Source: Citrobacter europaeus (GTDB lineage Bacteria; Pseudomonadota; Gammaproteobacteria; Enterobacterales; Enterobacteriaceae). Taken from it: a stretch of 64,000 bases of DNA. Of the stretch, positions 24,006 through 35,176 are shown piece by piece (position 1 is the stretch's first letter; each line of letters starts with the position of its first letter). The notes under the pieces were generated by a model, which saw only the letters and a program-made list of their open reading frames with translations, searched no databases and was not told the origin of the DNA. Made by a program: the position numbers and the translations under genes. Location of the stretch: NCBI GenBank assembly GCA_020099315.1, contig CP083650.1, positions 1,054,001-1,118,000 on the forward strand. The letters run 5' to 3'.

Positions 24006-25109
24006 ATGCAGGATGAATTGTACATGGCGCGCGCGCTGAAGCTTGCTGCGCGCGGACGTTTTACCACGCATCCCAATCCCAATGTGGGCTGCGTGATTGT
24101 GAAAGATGGGGAGATCGTCGGTGAAGGATATCATCACCGCGCGGGCGAACCGCATGCTGAAGTCCATGCCCTGCGGATGGCTGGAGAAAAAGCGCAAGGG
24201 GCAACCGCCTATGTCACGCTTGAACCCTGCAGCCATCATGGTCGTACGCCGCCATGCTGCGATGCGTTGATTGCCGCGGGTGTGACGCGTGTGGTTGCGG
24301 CGATGCAGGATCCCAATCCACAGGTAGCAGGTCGTGGCCTCTACCGTTTGCAGCAGGCGGGTATCGATGTCAGCCACGGGCTGATGATGAGCGAGGTTGA
24401 GCAGCTTAATAAAGGTTTTCTCAAGCGCATGCGTACCGGATTCCCGTATCTGCAGCTTAAGCTTGGCGCGTCGCTTGATGGGCGTACGGCGATGGCCAGT
24501 GGTGAAAGCCAATGGATAACCTCGCCGCAGGCGCGCCGCGATGTGCAACGTCTGCGGGCGCAAAGCCATGCCATCTTAACCAGCAGCGCGACGGTGCTGG
24601 CCGACGATCCTCTGCTTACCGTGCGTTGGTCGGAGCTTGGGGAGTCAACCCAGGCGAGTTACCCGCAGGAAAATCTGCGCCAGCCAATCCGCATTGTTCT
24701 TGATAGCCAGAATCAGGTCACGCCGGAGCATCGTATTGTGCAACAGCCAGGAGAAACCTGGATTGTCCGGACTGAAGACGATTCTCGTAGCTGGCCGGAG
24801 GCGGTACGCAGCCTGAAGGTGCCGGAACATAACGGGCATCTGGATCTGGTGGTGCTGATGATGCAGTTGGGCAAACAGCAAATTAACAGCATTTGGGTTG
24901 AAGCTGGCCCTACGCTTGCGGGCGCGTTATTACAGGCCGGTTTGGTTGATGAGCTAATCGTGTATGTTGCGCCTAAACTGTTAGGCAGCGATGCGCGAGG
25001 ATTATGTGTTCTTCCAGGCCTTGAGAAACTGGCCGACGCGCCCCATTTCAAATTCAACGAGATACGCCAGGTGGGCCCGGACGTTTGCCTGCATTTAACC
25101 ACTGCGTGA
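24006..25109 (+). CDS. ribD: Bifunctional riboflavin deaminase/reductase RibD
   Basis: Second and third steps of riboflavin synthesis: deamination of the diaminopyrimidine from GTP, then NADPH reduction of the ribosyl side chain. 367 residues as in E. coli. The N-terminal deaminase binds zinc through H50 (in PHAEVHA, with catalytic E52), C75 and C84 (EPCSHHGRTPPC). The reductase domain starts near 147 (QLKLGASLDGRTA). Three bases separate it from nrdR, so the two are translationally coupled. Confidence 0.97.
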   Translation: MQDELYMARALKLAARGRFTTHPNPNVGCVIVKDGEIVGEGYHHRAGEPHAEVHALRMAGEKAQGATAYVTLEPCSHHGRTPPCCDALIAAGVTRVVAAMQDPNPQVAGRGLYRLQQAGIDVSHGLMMSEVEQLNKGFLKRMRTGFPYLQLKLGASLDGRTAMASGESQWITSPQARRDVQRLRAQSHAILTSSATVLADDPLLTVRWSELGESTQASYPQENLRQPIRIVLDSQNQVTPEHRIVQQPGETWIVRTEDDSRSWPEAVRSLKVPEHNGHLDLVVLMMQLGKQQINSIWVEAGPTLAGALLQAGLVDELIVYVAPKLLGSDARGLCVLPGLEKLADAPHFKFNEIRQVGPDVCLHLTTA

Positions 25110-25199
25110 GGCTTTCTGAATTAGAGGAAGCAGCGCACAGAATATTATGATAAAATCCGCCCCCCTTACGGGGCCATAAATCGAACCCGAAGGAAGAAT

Positions 25200-25670
25200 A
25201 TGAACATTATTGAAGCTAACGTTGCTACCCCGGACGCTCGCGTCGCCATCACCATTGCGCGTTTCAACAACTTTATCAATGACAGCCTGCTGGAAGGTGC
25301 GATTGACGCCCTGAAACGTATTGGCCAGGTAAAAGATGAAAACATTACCGTCGTTTGGGTTCCAGGCGCATATGAGCTGCCGCTGGCGGCTGACGCGCTG
25401 GCGAAAACCGGTAAATACGACGCGGTGATTGCGCTCGGTACGGTGATCCGTGGCGGTACTGCTCACTTCGAATATGTGGCTGGCGGTGCTAGCAATGGCC
25501 TGGCGCATGTCGCTCAGGACAGTGGCATTCCGGTAGCCTTCGGTGTTCTGACCACCGAAAGTATTGAACAAGCCATCGAACGTGCTGGCACTAAAGCCGG
25601 CAACAAAGGCGCAGAAGCTGCACTGACTGCGCTTGAAATGATTAATGTATTGAAAGCCATCAAGGCCTGA
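25200..25670 (+). CDS. ribE: 6,7-dimethyl-8-ribityllumazine synthase
   Basis: Condenses the RibD product (after dephosphorylation) with 3,4-dihydroxybutanone phosphate to form lumazine, the riboflavin precursor; in E. coli it forms a 60-subunit capsid. 156 residues. The substrate loops are visible as WVPGAYELP, GTVIRGGTAHFEYV and the catalytic His region. Also called ribH. A GC-rich hairpin and AAGGAAG lie in the 90-bp gap after ribD. nusB follows 19 bp downstream. Confidence 0.97.
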   Translation: MNIIEANVATPDARVAITIARFNNFINDSLLEGAIDALKRIGQVKDENITVVWVPGAYELPLAADALAKTGKYDAVIALGTVIRGGTAHFEYVAGGASNGLAHVAQDSGIPVAFGVLTTESIEQAIERAGTKAGNKGAEAALTALEMINVLKAIKA

Positions 25671-25689
25671 TTTTTGTAAGGGGAAATCC

Positions 25690-26109
25690 GTGAAACCTGC
25701 TGCTCGTCGCCGCGCCCGTGAGTGTGCCGTCCAGGCGCTCTACTCCTGGCAGTTGTCCCAGAACGACATCGCTGATGTTGAATACCAGTTCCTGGCGGAA
25801 CAGGACGTGAAAGATGTTGACGTTCTGTATTTCCGTGAACTGCTGTCCGGGGTGGCGACTAACAGCGCGTACCTGGATGGATTAATGAAGCCTTACCTGT
25901 CTCGTCTGCTGGAAGAGTTGGGTCAGGTAGAAAAAGCCGTGCTGCGTATTGCGCTGTTTGAATTGTCTAAACGTAGTGATGTGCCGTACAAAGTGGCCAT
26001 CAACGAAGCGATTGAACTGGCGAAAACCTTCGGCGCTGAAGACAGCCACAAGTTCGTGAACGGCGTACTGGATAAAGCAGCACCTGTGATTCGCCCCAAC
26101 AAAAAGTAA
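25690..26109 (+). CDS. nusB: Transcription antitermination protein NusB
   Basis: 139 residues, as in E. coli. Binds boxA RNA with NusE (S10) to allow processive transcription of rRNA operons. All-alpha protein with the Arg-rich N-terminus AARRRARECAVQALYSW. The start is GTG at 25690, preceded by AAGGGGA. Confidence 0.97.
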   Translation: MKPAARRRARECAVQALYSWQLSQNDIADVEYQFLAEQDVKDVDVLYFRELLSGVATNSAYLDGLMKPYLSRLLEELGQVEKAVLRIALFELSKRSDVPYKVAINEAIELAKTFGAEDSHKFVNGVLDKAAPVIRPNKK

Positions 26110-26186
26110 TCCCGAGGCCGGCTGGATGGTGGAACCTGTTTCCGCTGTCCCCGGCTTTTTCTTTTTTTTCTGCTGAGGCATAACGT

Positions 26187-27164
26187 ATGGCATGCGGCGA
26201 GTTTTCCCTGATTGCCCGTTATTTTGACCGCGTAAGAACGTCTCGTCTTGATGTCGAAACCGGTATTGGTGACGACTGCGCACTTCTGAACATCCCTGAA
26301 AAACAGACGCTGGCGATCAGTACCGATACGCTGGTGGCTGGCAACCACTTCCTCCCTGACATTGATCCTACCGATCTGGCCTGGAAAGCCCTGGCGGTGA
26401 ATTTGAGCGATCTGGCGGCGATGGGAGCCGATCCTGCGTGGCTGACGCTGGCGCTCACGTTACCTGACGTCGATGAAGCCTGGCTTGAAGCTTTCAGCGA
26501 TGGCCTGTTTGAACTCCTTAATTACTACGATATGCAGCTGATTGGCGGCGATACCACGCGTGGACCGCTGTCGATGACGTTGGGTATTCATGGCTACGTT
26601 CCCGTTGGGCGTGCCTTAAAACGCTCCGGTGCGAAACCGGGTGACTGGATTTATGTGACCGGCACGCCGGGTGACAGCGCTGCCGGGCTGGCGATTTTGC
26701 AGGATCGCTTGCAGGTTGCAGAGGTAAAAGACGCAGACTATCTGCTGAAACGCCATCTGCGTCCCACGCCGCGTATTTTGCAGGGACAAGCCCTGCGCGA
26801 TCTGGCCAGTGCGGCTATCGATATCTCTGACGGCCTGATTTCCGATCTGGGGCATATCGTTAATGCCAGCGGCTGCGGCGCACGGGTTAACGTTGATGCG
26901 CTGCCTTACTCCGCGGCGTTTGCCCGGCACGTGGAGCCGGAACAGGCCCTGCGCTGGGCACTCTCGGGTGGTGAAGATTATGAGTTATGCTTTACCGTAC
27001 CGGAAATTAATCGTGGCGCGCTGGACGTAGCGCTGGGAAATCTCGGCGCAACGTTTACCTGCATAGGACAGATGAGCGCGGACGTGGAAGGTATTCACTT
27101 TACGCGCGATGGAAAATCCGTCACGTTCGACTGGAAAGGATATGACCATTTTGCCGCGCCTTAA
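26187..27164 (+). CDS. thiL: Thiamine-monophosphate kinase ThiL
   Basis: Phosphorylates thiamine phosphate to the cofactor thiamine diphosphate with ATP. 325 residues as in E. coli. PurM-like fold with metal and nucleotide motifs GIGDDCALL near the N-terminus, GGDTTRG in the middle, and ALSGGEDYEL toward the C-terminus. Its 3' end overlaps pgpA by 23 bp. A GC-rich hairpin with a T run lies between nusB and thiL (about 26112-26169), a possible attenuating terminator. Confidence 0.97.
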   Translation: MACGEFSLIARYFDRVRTSRLDVETGIGDDCALLNIPEKQTLAISTDTLVAGNHFLPDIDPTDLAWKALAVNLSDLAAMGADPAWLTLALTLPDVDEAWLEAFSDGLFELLNYYDMQLIGGDTTRGPLSMTLGIHGYVPVGRALKRSGAKPGDWIYVTGTPGDSAAGLAILQDRLQVAEVKDADYLLKRHLRPTPRILQGQALRDLASAAIDISDGLISDLGHIVNASGCGARVNVDALPYSAAFARHVEPEQALRWALSGGEDYELCFTVPEINRGALDVALGNLGATFTCIGQMSADVEGIHFTRDGKSVTFDWKGYDHFAAP

Positions 27165-27660
27165 AAAAGATGTCGCCAAAAGCCGCCTGAGTATGCGCAA
27201 TCCGTGGCATCTGTTAGCCACCGGTTTTGGCAGCGGGCTGAGCCCAATTGTTCCTGGCACCATGGGATCGCTGGCGGCGATCCCTTTTTGGTATTTAATG
27301 ACGTTTCTGCCGTGGCAGCTGTATTCACTGGTGGTGATGTTATCTATCTGTATCGGCGTTTATCTGTGCCATCAAACGGCGAAAGATATGGGCGTGCACG
27401 ATCACGGTAGCATTGTCTGGGACGAGTTTGTCGGGATGTGGATAACCCTGATGGCGCTGCCGACCAACGACTGGCAGTGGGTTGCCGCCGGATTTGTGAT
27501 TTTCCGTATTCTGGATATGTGGAAGCCGTGGCCGATTCGTTGGTTCGATCGCAACGTACATGGCGGTACGGGAATTATGATCGACGATATCGTGGCCGGG
27601 ATACTGTCCGCCGGGATACTGTACTTTATTGGCCATCACTGGCCGGTAGGGATCATTTAA
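27142..27660 (+). CDS. pgpA: Phosphatidylglycerophosphatase A
   Basis: Inner-membrane enzyme that dephosphorylates phosphatidylglycerophosphate to phosphatidylglycerol. 172 residues as in E. coli, starting at the ATG at 27142 after GGAAAGGA, within the end of thiL; an upstream in-frame ATG would lengthen it by 11 residues without a ribosome site. Conserved acidic residues lie in VWDEFVGMW and MIDDIVAGI between four hydrophobic segments. Confidence 0.95.
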   Translation: MTILPRLKKDVAKSRLSMRNPWHLLATGFGSGLSPIVPGTMGSLAAIPFWYLMTFLPWQLYSLVVMLSICIGVYLCHQTAKDMGVHDHGSIVWDEFVGMWITLMALPTNDWQWVAAGFVIFRILDMWKPWPIRWFDRNVHGGTGIMIDDIVAGILSAGILYFIGHHWPVGII

Positions 27661-27667
27661 CGGGTTT

Positions 27668-27698
27668 GCCGGATGGCGGCGTAAATGCCTTATCCGGC
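27668..27698. repeat. REP element
   Basis: GCCGGAT...ATCCGGC palindrome with GGCGGCGTAAATGCC inside, in the convergent gap between pgpA and yajO. Confidence 0.85.
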
Positions 27699-27717
27699 CT
27701 ACAATCTACAATCGCGC

Positions 27718-28692
27718 TTATTTAAATCCCACCACCGGATGCTGTTTGTACGGCGTTTCCAGCTCGGCAATCTGCTCCGGCTTCAGCGTTAAATCCACTG
27801 CATTGAGCAACTCATCCAGCTGTTCCTCGCGCGATGTGCCGATAATCGGCGCTGCCACACCCGGTTTGCTCAGCAGCCAGGCCAGCGCGACCTGCGCACG
27901 GGTTACGCCCAGTTCCTCACTGACGCCGGTCAGCCGTTCGGCGATTTGCGCGTCGTTTTCATCGCTCTCGCTGTACAAATTTTTACCGACCTCATCGGAA
28001 ACCAGACGGGCGGTCGTTTCTCCCCAGGGGCGCGTCAGGCGACCACGCGCCAGCGGACTCCATGGGATCACTGCCACACCCTCCTGATAGCAAAGCGGCA
28101 GCATTTCGCGTTCTTCTTCGCGATAGATCAGGTTGTAGTGATCCTGCATGCTGACGAACTGCGCCCAGCCGTGTTGCTTCTGTAAGGCCAGCGCCTGAGC
28201 AAACTGTGAAGCGTGCATGGATGAGGCGCCGATATAGCGCGCTTTACCGGCTTTCACTACGTCGTTAAGGGCTTCCAGCGTTTCTTCGATCGGCGTGTTG
28301 TAATCCCAGCGGTGAATTTGCAGGATGTCCACATAGTCCATACCCAGGCGTCTGAGGCTGTCGTCGATTGAGCGCAGGATTTGTGCGCGGGATAAACCTT
28401 CCGCTAAATCATCCACCTGGTGAAAAACCTTGGTCGCCACCACGACATCTTCGCGGCGGGCGAAATCACGCAGCGCGCGGCCGACAATCTCTTCGCTGCT
28501 GCCAGCGGAGTAGCTGTTGGCGGTATCGAAAAAGTTAATGCCGCCTTCAAGAGCGTGTTTGATTATCGGGCGGCTACTTTCTTCAGGTAGCGTCCAGGCA
28601 TGATTGCCGCGATTGGGCTCGCCAAACGTCATGCAACCCAGGCAAAGGCGGGAGACCCGAAGGTCGGTTTTTCCTAAGGTGTTGTATTTCAT
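27718..28692 (-). CDS. yajO: Aldo-keto reductase YajO
   Basis: 324 residues as in E. coli. NADPH-dependent aldo-keto reductase with a TIM barrel. The catalytic Tyr lies in FDTANSYSAGSSEE near residue 57; NLIYREEE and PIIGTSR contribute to cofactor binding. In E. coli it has been linked to reduction of xylose/xylulose-type substrates and to DXP-related chemistry; it sits directly downstream of dxs. The start is the ATG at 28692 (MKYNTLGK). Confidence 0.93.
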   Translation of the reverse strand: MKYNTLGKTDLRVSRLCLGCMTFGEPNRGNHAWTLPEESSRPIIKHALEGGINFFDTANSYSAGSSEEIVGRALRDFARREDVVVATKVFHQVDDLAEGLSRAQILRSIDDSLRRLGMDYVDILQIHRWDYNTPIEETLEALNDVVKAGKARYIGASSMHASQFAQALALQKQHGWAQFVSMQDHYNLIYREEEREMLPLCYQEGVAVIPWSPLARGRLTRPWGETTARLVSDEVGKNLYSESDENDAQIAERLTGVSEELGVTRAQVALAWLLSKPGVAAPIIGTSREEQLDELLNAVDLTLKPEQIAELETPYKQHPVVGFK

Positions 28693-28748
28693 CAATCCAC
28701 TCCTGCTTAGCTCGTGATGAGTTAAGCATAGCAGGAGCGGAGAGAGGA

Positions 28749-30611
<1,863 letters not shown>

Positions 30612-30635
30612 CGCAAGCTCATGGGATATGTTGGT

Positions 30636-31535
30636 TTATTTATCACGCTGGATTATATAGTCCGCTAGCGCTTCCAGTGCCGAGGTATCGAGTGACTGTG
30701 CGGCCAGCAAACTTAGCGACTCGCGGGCATCCTCAATTAAATCCCGGGCTTTGTTCTGGGCTTGCTCAAGACCCAGAAGTGCAGGATAGGTACTTTTGCC
30801 AAGCTGCTGGTCAGCACCCTGACGTTTACCCAATGTTGCAGTATCGCCTACCACATCCAGGATGTCATCCTGAACCTGGAAGGCCAGACCGATGCTTTCT
30901 GCGTATTTGTCGAGTATTGCCAGGCATTCTCGCCCTTTATCGCCTGCGCTTAATGCTCCCAGACGTACGGCGGCGCGAATCAGTGCCCCGGTTTTATGGC
31001 GGTGAATACGCTCCAGTGCATCCAGCTCAACCTGATGACCTTCAGCTTCCAGATCCAGCGCCTGACCGCCGCACATACCGGCAATACCGCTGGCCCGGGC
31101 CAGTTCAGAGATCATCGCGATGCGGTCACGATCGGACACTTCCGGCATCGGGGCATCGCTGATAATAGAGAACGCCAGCGTTTGCAGCGCATCTCCGGCC
31201 AGGATCGCGTTTGCCTCGCCAAATTTTACGTGGCAGGTCGGCAGACCGCGGCGCAGGTCATCGTCGTCCATCGCGGGTAAATCATCATGCATTAGCGAAT
31301 AGGCATGAATGCACTCGACGGCGGCAGCGGGAGCATCAAGCGTACTCAGGCTGACGCCAAACATCTGACCGGTCGCATACACCAGGAACGGGCGCAGACG
31401 CTTACCGCCTAATAATGCGCCATATTGCATGGTTTCGACCACGGGAGTGTTCTGAAAGGGCAATGGCGCAATAAAACGGCTCAGTGCCTGGTTGGCCTGC
31501 TCAACGCATGCCTGTAGCTGCTGCGTAAAATCCAT
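30636..31535 (-). CDS. ispA: Farnesyl diphosphate synthase IspA
   Basis: Builds geranyl and farnesyl diphosphate from IPP and DMAPP. 299 residues as in E. coli. First Asp-rich motif HDDLPAMDDDDLRRG (about 83-97), second QVQDDILD near 224. It abuts xseB: the TAA of xseB is immediately followed by the ATG. Confidence 0.98.
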   Translation of the reverse strand: MDFTQQLQACVEQANQALSRFIAPLPFQNTPVVETMQYGALLGGKRLRPFLVYATGQMFGVSLSTLDAPAAAVECIHAYSLMHDDLPAMDDDDLRRGLPTCHVKFGEANAILAGDALQTLAFSIISDAPMPEVSDRDRIAMISELARASGIAGMCGGQALDLEAEGHQVELDALERIHRHKTGALIRAAVRLGALSAGDKGRECLAILDKYAESIGLAFQVQDDILDVVGDTATLGKRQGADQQLGKSTYPALLGLEQAQNKARDLIEDARESLSLLAAQSLDTSALEALADYIIQRDK

Positions 31536-31778
31536 TTACTCATTATCCGGTGTGAAAGGCGTAAGGGCGGCGTCTTCAGTATCTGACAGCAGGATTTGTA
31601 CGCGCTGTTCAGCCTGTTGCAATTTAACCTGTCCCTGACGCGCCAACTGTACGCCACGTTCGAATTCGTTCAGCGCTTCTTCCAGCGGCAGGTCGCCGCT
31701 TTCCAGGTGGGTAACAATCTGTTCCAGCTCGCTCAGCGCTGTTTCAAAACTGGCTGGCGCTTCATTTTTCTTCGGCAT
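31536..31778 (-). CDS. xseB: Exodeoxyribonuclease VII small subunit
   Basis: 80-residue helical subunit that binds XseA to form exonuclease VII, which degrades single-stranded DNA in mismatch repair and recombination. FETALSELEQIVTHLESG is the family signature. First gene of the xseB-ispA-dxs unit, divergent from thiI across 208 bp. Confidence 0.97.
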   Translation of the reverse strand: MPKKNEAPASFETALSELEQIVTHLESGDLPLEEALNEFERGVQLARQGQVKLQQAEQRVQILLSDTEDAALTPFTPDNE

Positions 31779-31986
31779 AATGAATGTCTGACTCTCTGTA
31801 TTGGCAGCACAAGACTATGGTAACGGACTCGTACTGATAAGCAAATAACGCGCAATGGTAAGGCGATGTGCACAGGATGACCATGATAGTGGTATACTTG
31901 CGCGCCTGGATGCAGCCGCAGGGTATGGGCTGCTGTATTTTTTTCCATTACAAGTCGTTCAGACTTGCCAAAGAACCATTGCCGCC

Positions 31987-33435
31987 ATGAAGTTTATCAT
32001 TAAATTGTTCCCAGAAATCACCATCAAAAGCCAATCTGTGCGTTTGCGCTTTATAAAAATTCTGACAGGGAACATTCGTAACGTTTTAAAGCATTATGAT
32101 GAAGACCTTGCCGTTGTCCGTCACTGGGATCACGTTGAGGTTCGCGCTAAAGATGAAAGCCAGCGCCTGGATATACGCGACGCGTTAACCCGTATTCCGG
32201 GGATCCACCATATTCTCGAAGTAGAAGACGTGCCGTTTACCGATATGCACGATATTTTCGAGAAAGCGCTGGTGCAGTATCGCGATCAACTGGAAGGTAA
32301 AACCTTCTGTGTACGCGTTAAGCGTCGCGGTAAGCATGAGTTTAGCTCCATTGAGGTGGAACGCTATGTTGGCGGCGGGTTGAACCAGCATATTGAATCC
32401 GCACGCGTGAAGCTGACGAAGCCGGACGTGACGGTTAATCTTGAAATCGAAAACGACCGTCTGCTGCTGGTTAAAGGCCGCTATGAAGGTATTGGCGGTT
32501 TCCCGATTGGTACGCAGGAAGACGTACTGTCGCTGATCTCCGGTGGTTTCGACTCCGGCGTGTCCAGCTACATGCTGATGCGTCGCGGCTGCCGCGTACA
32601 CTATTGCTTCTTCAACCTCGGCGGCGCAGCGCATGAAATCGGCGTTTGCCAGGTGGCGCATTATCTGTGGAATCGCTTTGGCAGCTCGCATCGCGTGCGT
32701 TTTGTTGCAATCAACTTTGAGCCGGTGGTTGGCGAGATCCTGGAGAAAGTCGACGACGGCCAGATGGGCGTGGTCCTCAAACGCATGATGGTACGCGCGG
32801 CGTCGAAAGTCGCTGAGCGCTACGGCGTACAGGCGTTGGTCACCGGTGAAGCACTGGGTCAGGTGTCCAGCCAGACGCTGACCAACCTGCGCCTGATCGA
32901 TAACGTATCTGACACCCTGATCCTGCGCCCGCTTATCTCCCATGATAAAGAGCACATCATCAATCTGGCGCGTGAAATTGGTACCGAGGACTTTGCCCGT
33001 ACCATGCCGGAATACTGTGGTGTGATTTCAAAAAGCCCGACGGTGAAAGCGGTTAAAGCGAAGATTGAGGCTGAAGAAGAAAACTTCGATTTCTCTATCC
33101 TCGATAAGGTGGTTGAAGAAGCCAACAATATCGATATTCGCGATATCGCTCAGCAGACACAGCAGACCGTGGTGGAAGTTGAAACCGTGAGCGGCTTCGG
33201 CCCGAACGATGTGATTCTGGATATCCGTTCGGTGGATGAACAGGATGACAAACCGCTGAAAGTTGACGGTGTGGACGTCGTTTCTCTGCCGTTCTACAAA
33301 CTGAGCACTAAATTCGGCGATTTGGACCAGAGTAAAACCTGGCTGCTGTGGTGTGAACGCGGGGTGATGAGCCGCCTGCAGGCGCTGTATCTGCGCGAGC
33401 AGGGCTTTGAAAACGTGAAGGTGTACCGCCCGTAA
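31987..33435 (+). CDS. thiI: tRNA sulfurtransferase ThiI
   Basis: Makes 4-thiouridine at position 8 of tRNA and sulfurates ThiS for thiazole synthesis. 482 residues when started at the ATG at 31987 (MKFIIKLFPE), as in E. coli; the longer upstream frame has no support. Domain order: ferredoxin-like/THUMP (to about 165), PP-loop ATP pyrophosphatase with SGGFDSG, then a C-terminal rhodanese domain with the persulfide cysteine in LLWCERG (C456 in E. coli numbering). Confidence 0.97.
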   Translation: MKFIIKLFPEITIKSQSVRLRFIKILTGNIRNVLKHYDEDLAVVRHWDHVEVRAKDESQRLDIRDALTRIPGIHHILEVEDVPFTDMHDIFEKALVQYRDQLEGKTFCVRVKRRGKHEFSSIEVERYVGGGLNQHIESARVKLTKPDVTVNLEIENDRLLLVKGRYEGIGGFPIGTQEDVLSLISGGFDSGVSSYMLMRRGCRVHYCFFNLGGAAHEIGVCQVAHYLWNRFGSSHRVRFVAINFEPVVGEILEKVDDGQMGVVLKRMMVRAASKVAERYGVQALVTGEALGQVSSQTLTNLRLIDNVSDTLILRPLISHDKEHIINLAREIGTEDFARTMPEYCGVISKSPTVKAVKAKIEAEEENFDFSILDKVVEEANNIDIRDIAQQTQQTVVEVETVSGFGPNDVILDIRSVDEQDDKPLKVDGVDVVSLPFYKLSTKFGDLDQSKTWLLWCERGVMSRLQALYLREQGFENVKVYRP

Positions 33436-33457
33436 TTGACTAAACACCGTGTTGTAA

Positions 33458-33488
33458 GCCGGATAAGGCGGTTACGCCGCCATCCGGC
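33458..33488. repeat. REP element
   Basis: GCCGGATAAGGCGG...CCGCCATCCGGC palindrome 22 bp after the thiI stop, in a convergent gap. Confidence 0.85.
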
Positions 33489-33500
33489 AATATAACGATA

Positions 33501-34553
33501 TTATTCAAAACGCACGGGTAGTGTCTTTCCGTTCGATTCCCAGACGCCCTGATAGACACCGTCTTTTAACTCCAGCGTTATCTTCTCTTCCGATTGTTCA
33601 GCGGCAGACGTCTTCAGTTCATAATGTCGATTGTCGGCTGTGTCGCACTTACCGGTTAATTCAATCGGTGCGCCAAATTTCTGGTAAAAGTAAGCCCCTT
33701 CAAAAAAATCACCGTATTTGCAGTCCACCTTCAGCACAATACGCATGCTTTTTCCCAACGTGCCGTACATGACCTTGCCGTCAATGCCGGGAGTGGGCTC
33801 AACCGGTGTTGTACTCTTTGCACCAGTCAGATACTGGCCGTATGGCGTGAACTGTTTATGCAGTTCACCGGTAGGGATTTTCGTGGTGAAATCGCCCAGC
33901 TCGTCACCCGCGCGGTTGGCATGGTTGCTACAGCGTCCGTTCAGGAAAGCCAGATGATCTTTTTGCAGGGAGAATCTGTCGATGTAGTACAACCCGTCAA
34001 TGTAGGTTGCGCATGAGGCGTAGAATTCGGCATAGCCAGGATCTCCACCGTCCTTCTGTGCCGTAACAAAGGTATCAATTTGGCTGCGGATATCCTTTCT
34101 GATGCGGGTGTTTAATTCGGCCATCGTGGAGCGGGAAAAAAGATCGTTAAGGGTAATTGCCGCGCCGCTGGCCAAATCGAAGCTGATCGGCACATTGTAT
34201 GACTCGCAATACGCTCCGCAGCCTTCGACAAACATATTCAGGGTCAGGACATTGGCATCGCGATACTCAATCGTATAGTCAAGGTTTGCGGTAGGGTTCA
34301 TCTCTGAATTTGCAAACTGATTCACTGTCGTTTGCGGATTATTTCCCGGTAGCTGATTGATAAAGCTGGCGAAAATATAATCGTTAATGCGTTTTGCAAC
34401 CTGTGGGCTTTCCTTTGAAGTAAACCACGGCACGCGATACTGCATCTCAGTGCTTGCGGGATAGCGATACTCAAGGTTTTTTATTTCAAGCTGTGTTGCA
34501 CAGGCGTAACCAGAAAAGAGCAGTAAAGCCACTGTGCTCAGATATCCTTTCAT
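33501..34553 (-). CDS. Exported protein of unknown function
   Basis: 350 residues. A clear signal peptide (MKGYLSTVALLLFSGYACA, cleavage after ACA) indicates a periplasmic protein. The mature part has paired cysteines near 112-116 (EGCGAYCES) and others near 179, 205, 279 and 304, suggesting disulfides. LNDLFSRSTMAELN resembles the C-terminal part of DUF3298/RsiV-type domains, but the match is weak. The C-terminal 100 residues are beta-rich, ending VWESNGKTLPVRFE. It lies between thiI and yajL, where E. coli K-12 has no such gene, so I regard it as accessory. No function can be given. Confidence 0.75.
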   Translation of the reverse strand: MKGYLSTVALLLFSGYACATQLEIKNLEYRYPASTEMQYRVPWFTSKESPQVAKRINDYIFASFINQLPGNNPQTTVNQFANSEMNPTANLDYTIEYRDANVLTLNMFVEGCGAYCESYNVPISFDLASGAAITLNDLFSRSTMAELNTRIRKDIRSQIDTFVTAQKDGGDPGYAEFYASCATYIDGLYYIDRFSLQKDHLAFLNGRCSNHANRAGDELGDFTTKIPTGELHKQFTPYGQYLTGAKSTTPVEPTPGIDGKVMYGTLGKSMRIVLKVDCKYGDFFEGAYFYQKFGAPIELTGKCDTADNRHYELKTSAAEQSEEKITLELKDGVYQGVWESNGKTLPVRFE

Positions 34554-34585
34554 TATAATTCCTTGTATGTGAGTGGCCTGAAAGT

Positions 34586-35176
34586 TTACTCGTAGTAGTT
34601 ATAAATTCCCGCGGCCATCACCAGCTGTGACGCCACCTCGTGAGCTTTTTCGCGACTCACCAGCAGATCAATGATTTTTAAACCGAAATCGATTGAGGTT
34701 CCCGGTCCCTGGCTGGTTAACAGATTAACGCGCGGATCCCATACGACGCGCTTGTCCTGCCACTGGTCAGCGGGGATCTTGTCTTTCAGCGCCGGGAAGC
34801 CCGTCATATTTCCGATGGGGAAAATATCGTGTGGGACGAGGACGGTGGCGGCAGCGGCGCAAATTGCTGCGACAATGCGCCCGGAGCGATGAAACTGTTT
34901 CACGGTTTCGACCAGCAGAGGGCTGTCGCGAAAACACTCGGCGCCTTTAATTCCGCCCGGCAGCACGATGATATCGAAATCGCCGTCAGCAACTTCCACT
35001 AATGGCGCATCCGCCAGCAGCTTCACTCCGCGTGAACACACAATAGCCAGGCCGCCATCGCTGGCGACGCTTGCGGTCGTGACCTTAATCCCGCCGCGAA
35101 CCAGCAGATCGATAGTGGTGACCGCTTCGGTTTCTTCACTACCAGGGGCGAGACATACCAGTGCTTGAGCGCTCAT
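34586..35176 (-). CDS. yajL: DJ-1/PfpI family protein YajL
   Basis: 196 residues as in E. coli YajL (formerly ThiJ), a cytoplasmic oxidative-stress protein of the DJ-1 superfamily. The conserved nucleophile is the Cys in AAICAAA (C106 by alignment) with E15 in GSEETEA. It starts at the ATG at 35176, inside the last 38 bases of panE, so the two genes overlap and are co-expressed. Confidence 0.95.
   Translation of the reverse strand: MSAQALVCLAPGSEETEAVTTIDLLVRGGIKVTTASVASDGGLAIVCSRGVKLLADAPLVEVADGDFDIIVLPGGIKGAECFRDSPLLVETVKQFHRSGRIVAAICAAAATVLVPHDIFPIGNMTGFPALKDKIPADQWQDKRVVWDPRVNLLTSQGPGTSIDFGLKIIDLLVSREKAHEVASQLVMAAGIYNYYE

Noticed and set aside
33501..34553. Assignment of the exported protein to RsiV anti-sigma factors
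   Set aside because: No sigma factor gene nearby, no membrane anchor, and only a short local resemblance.
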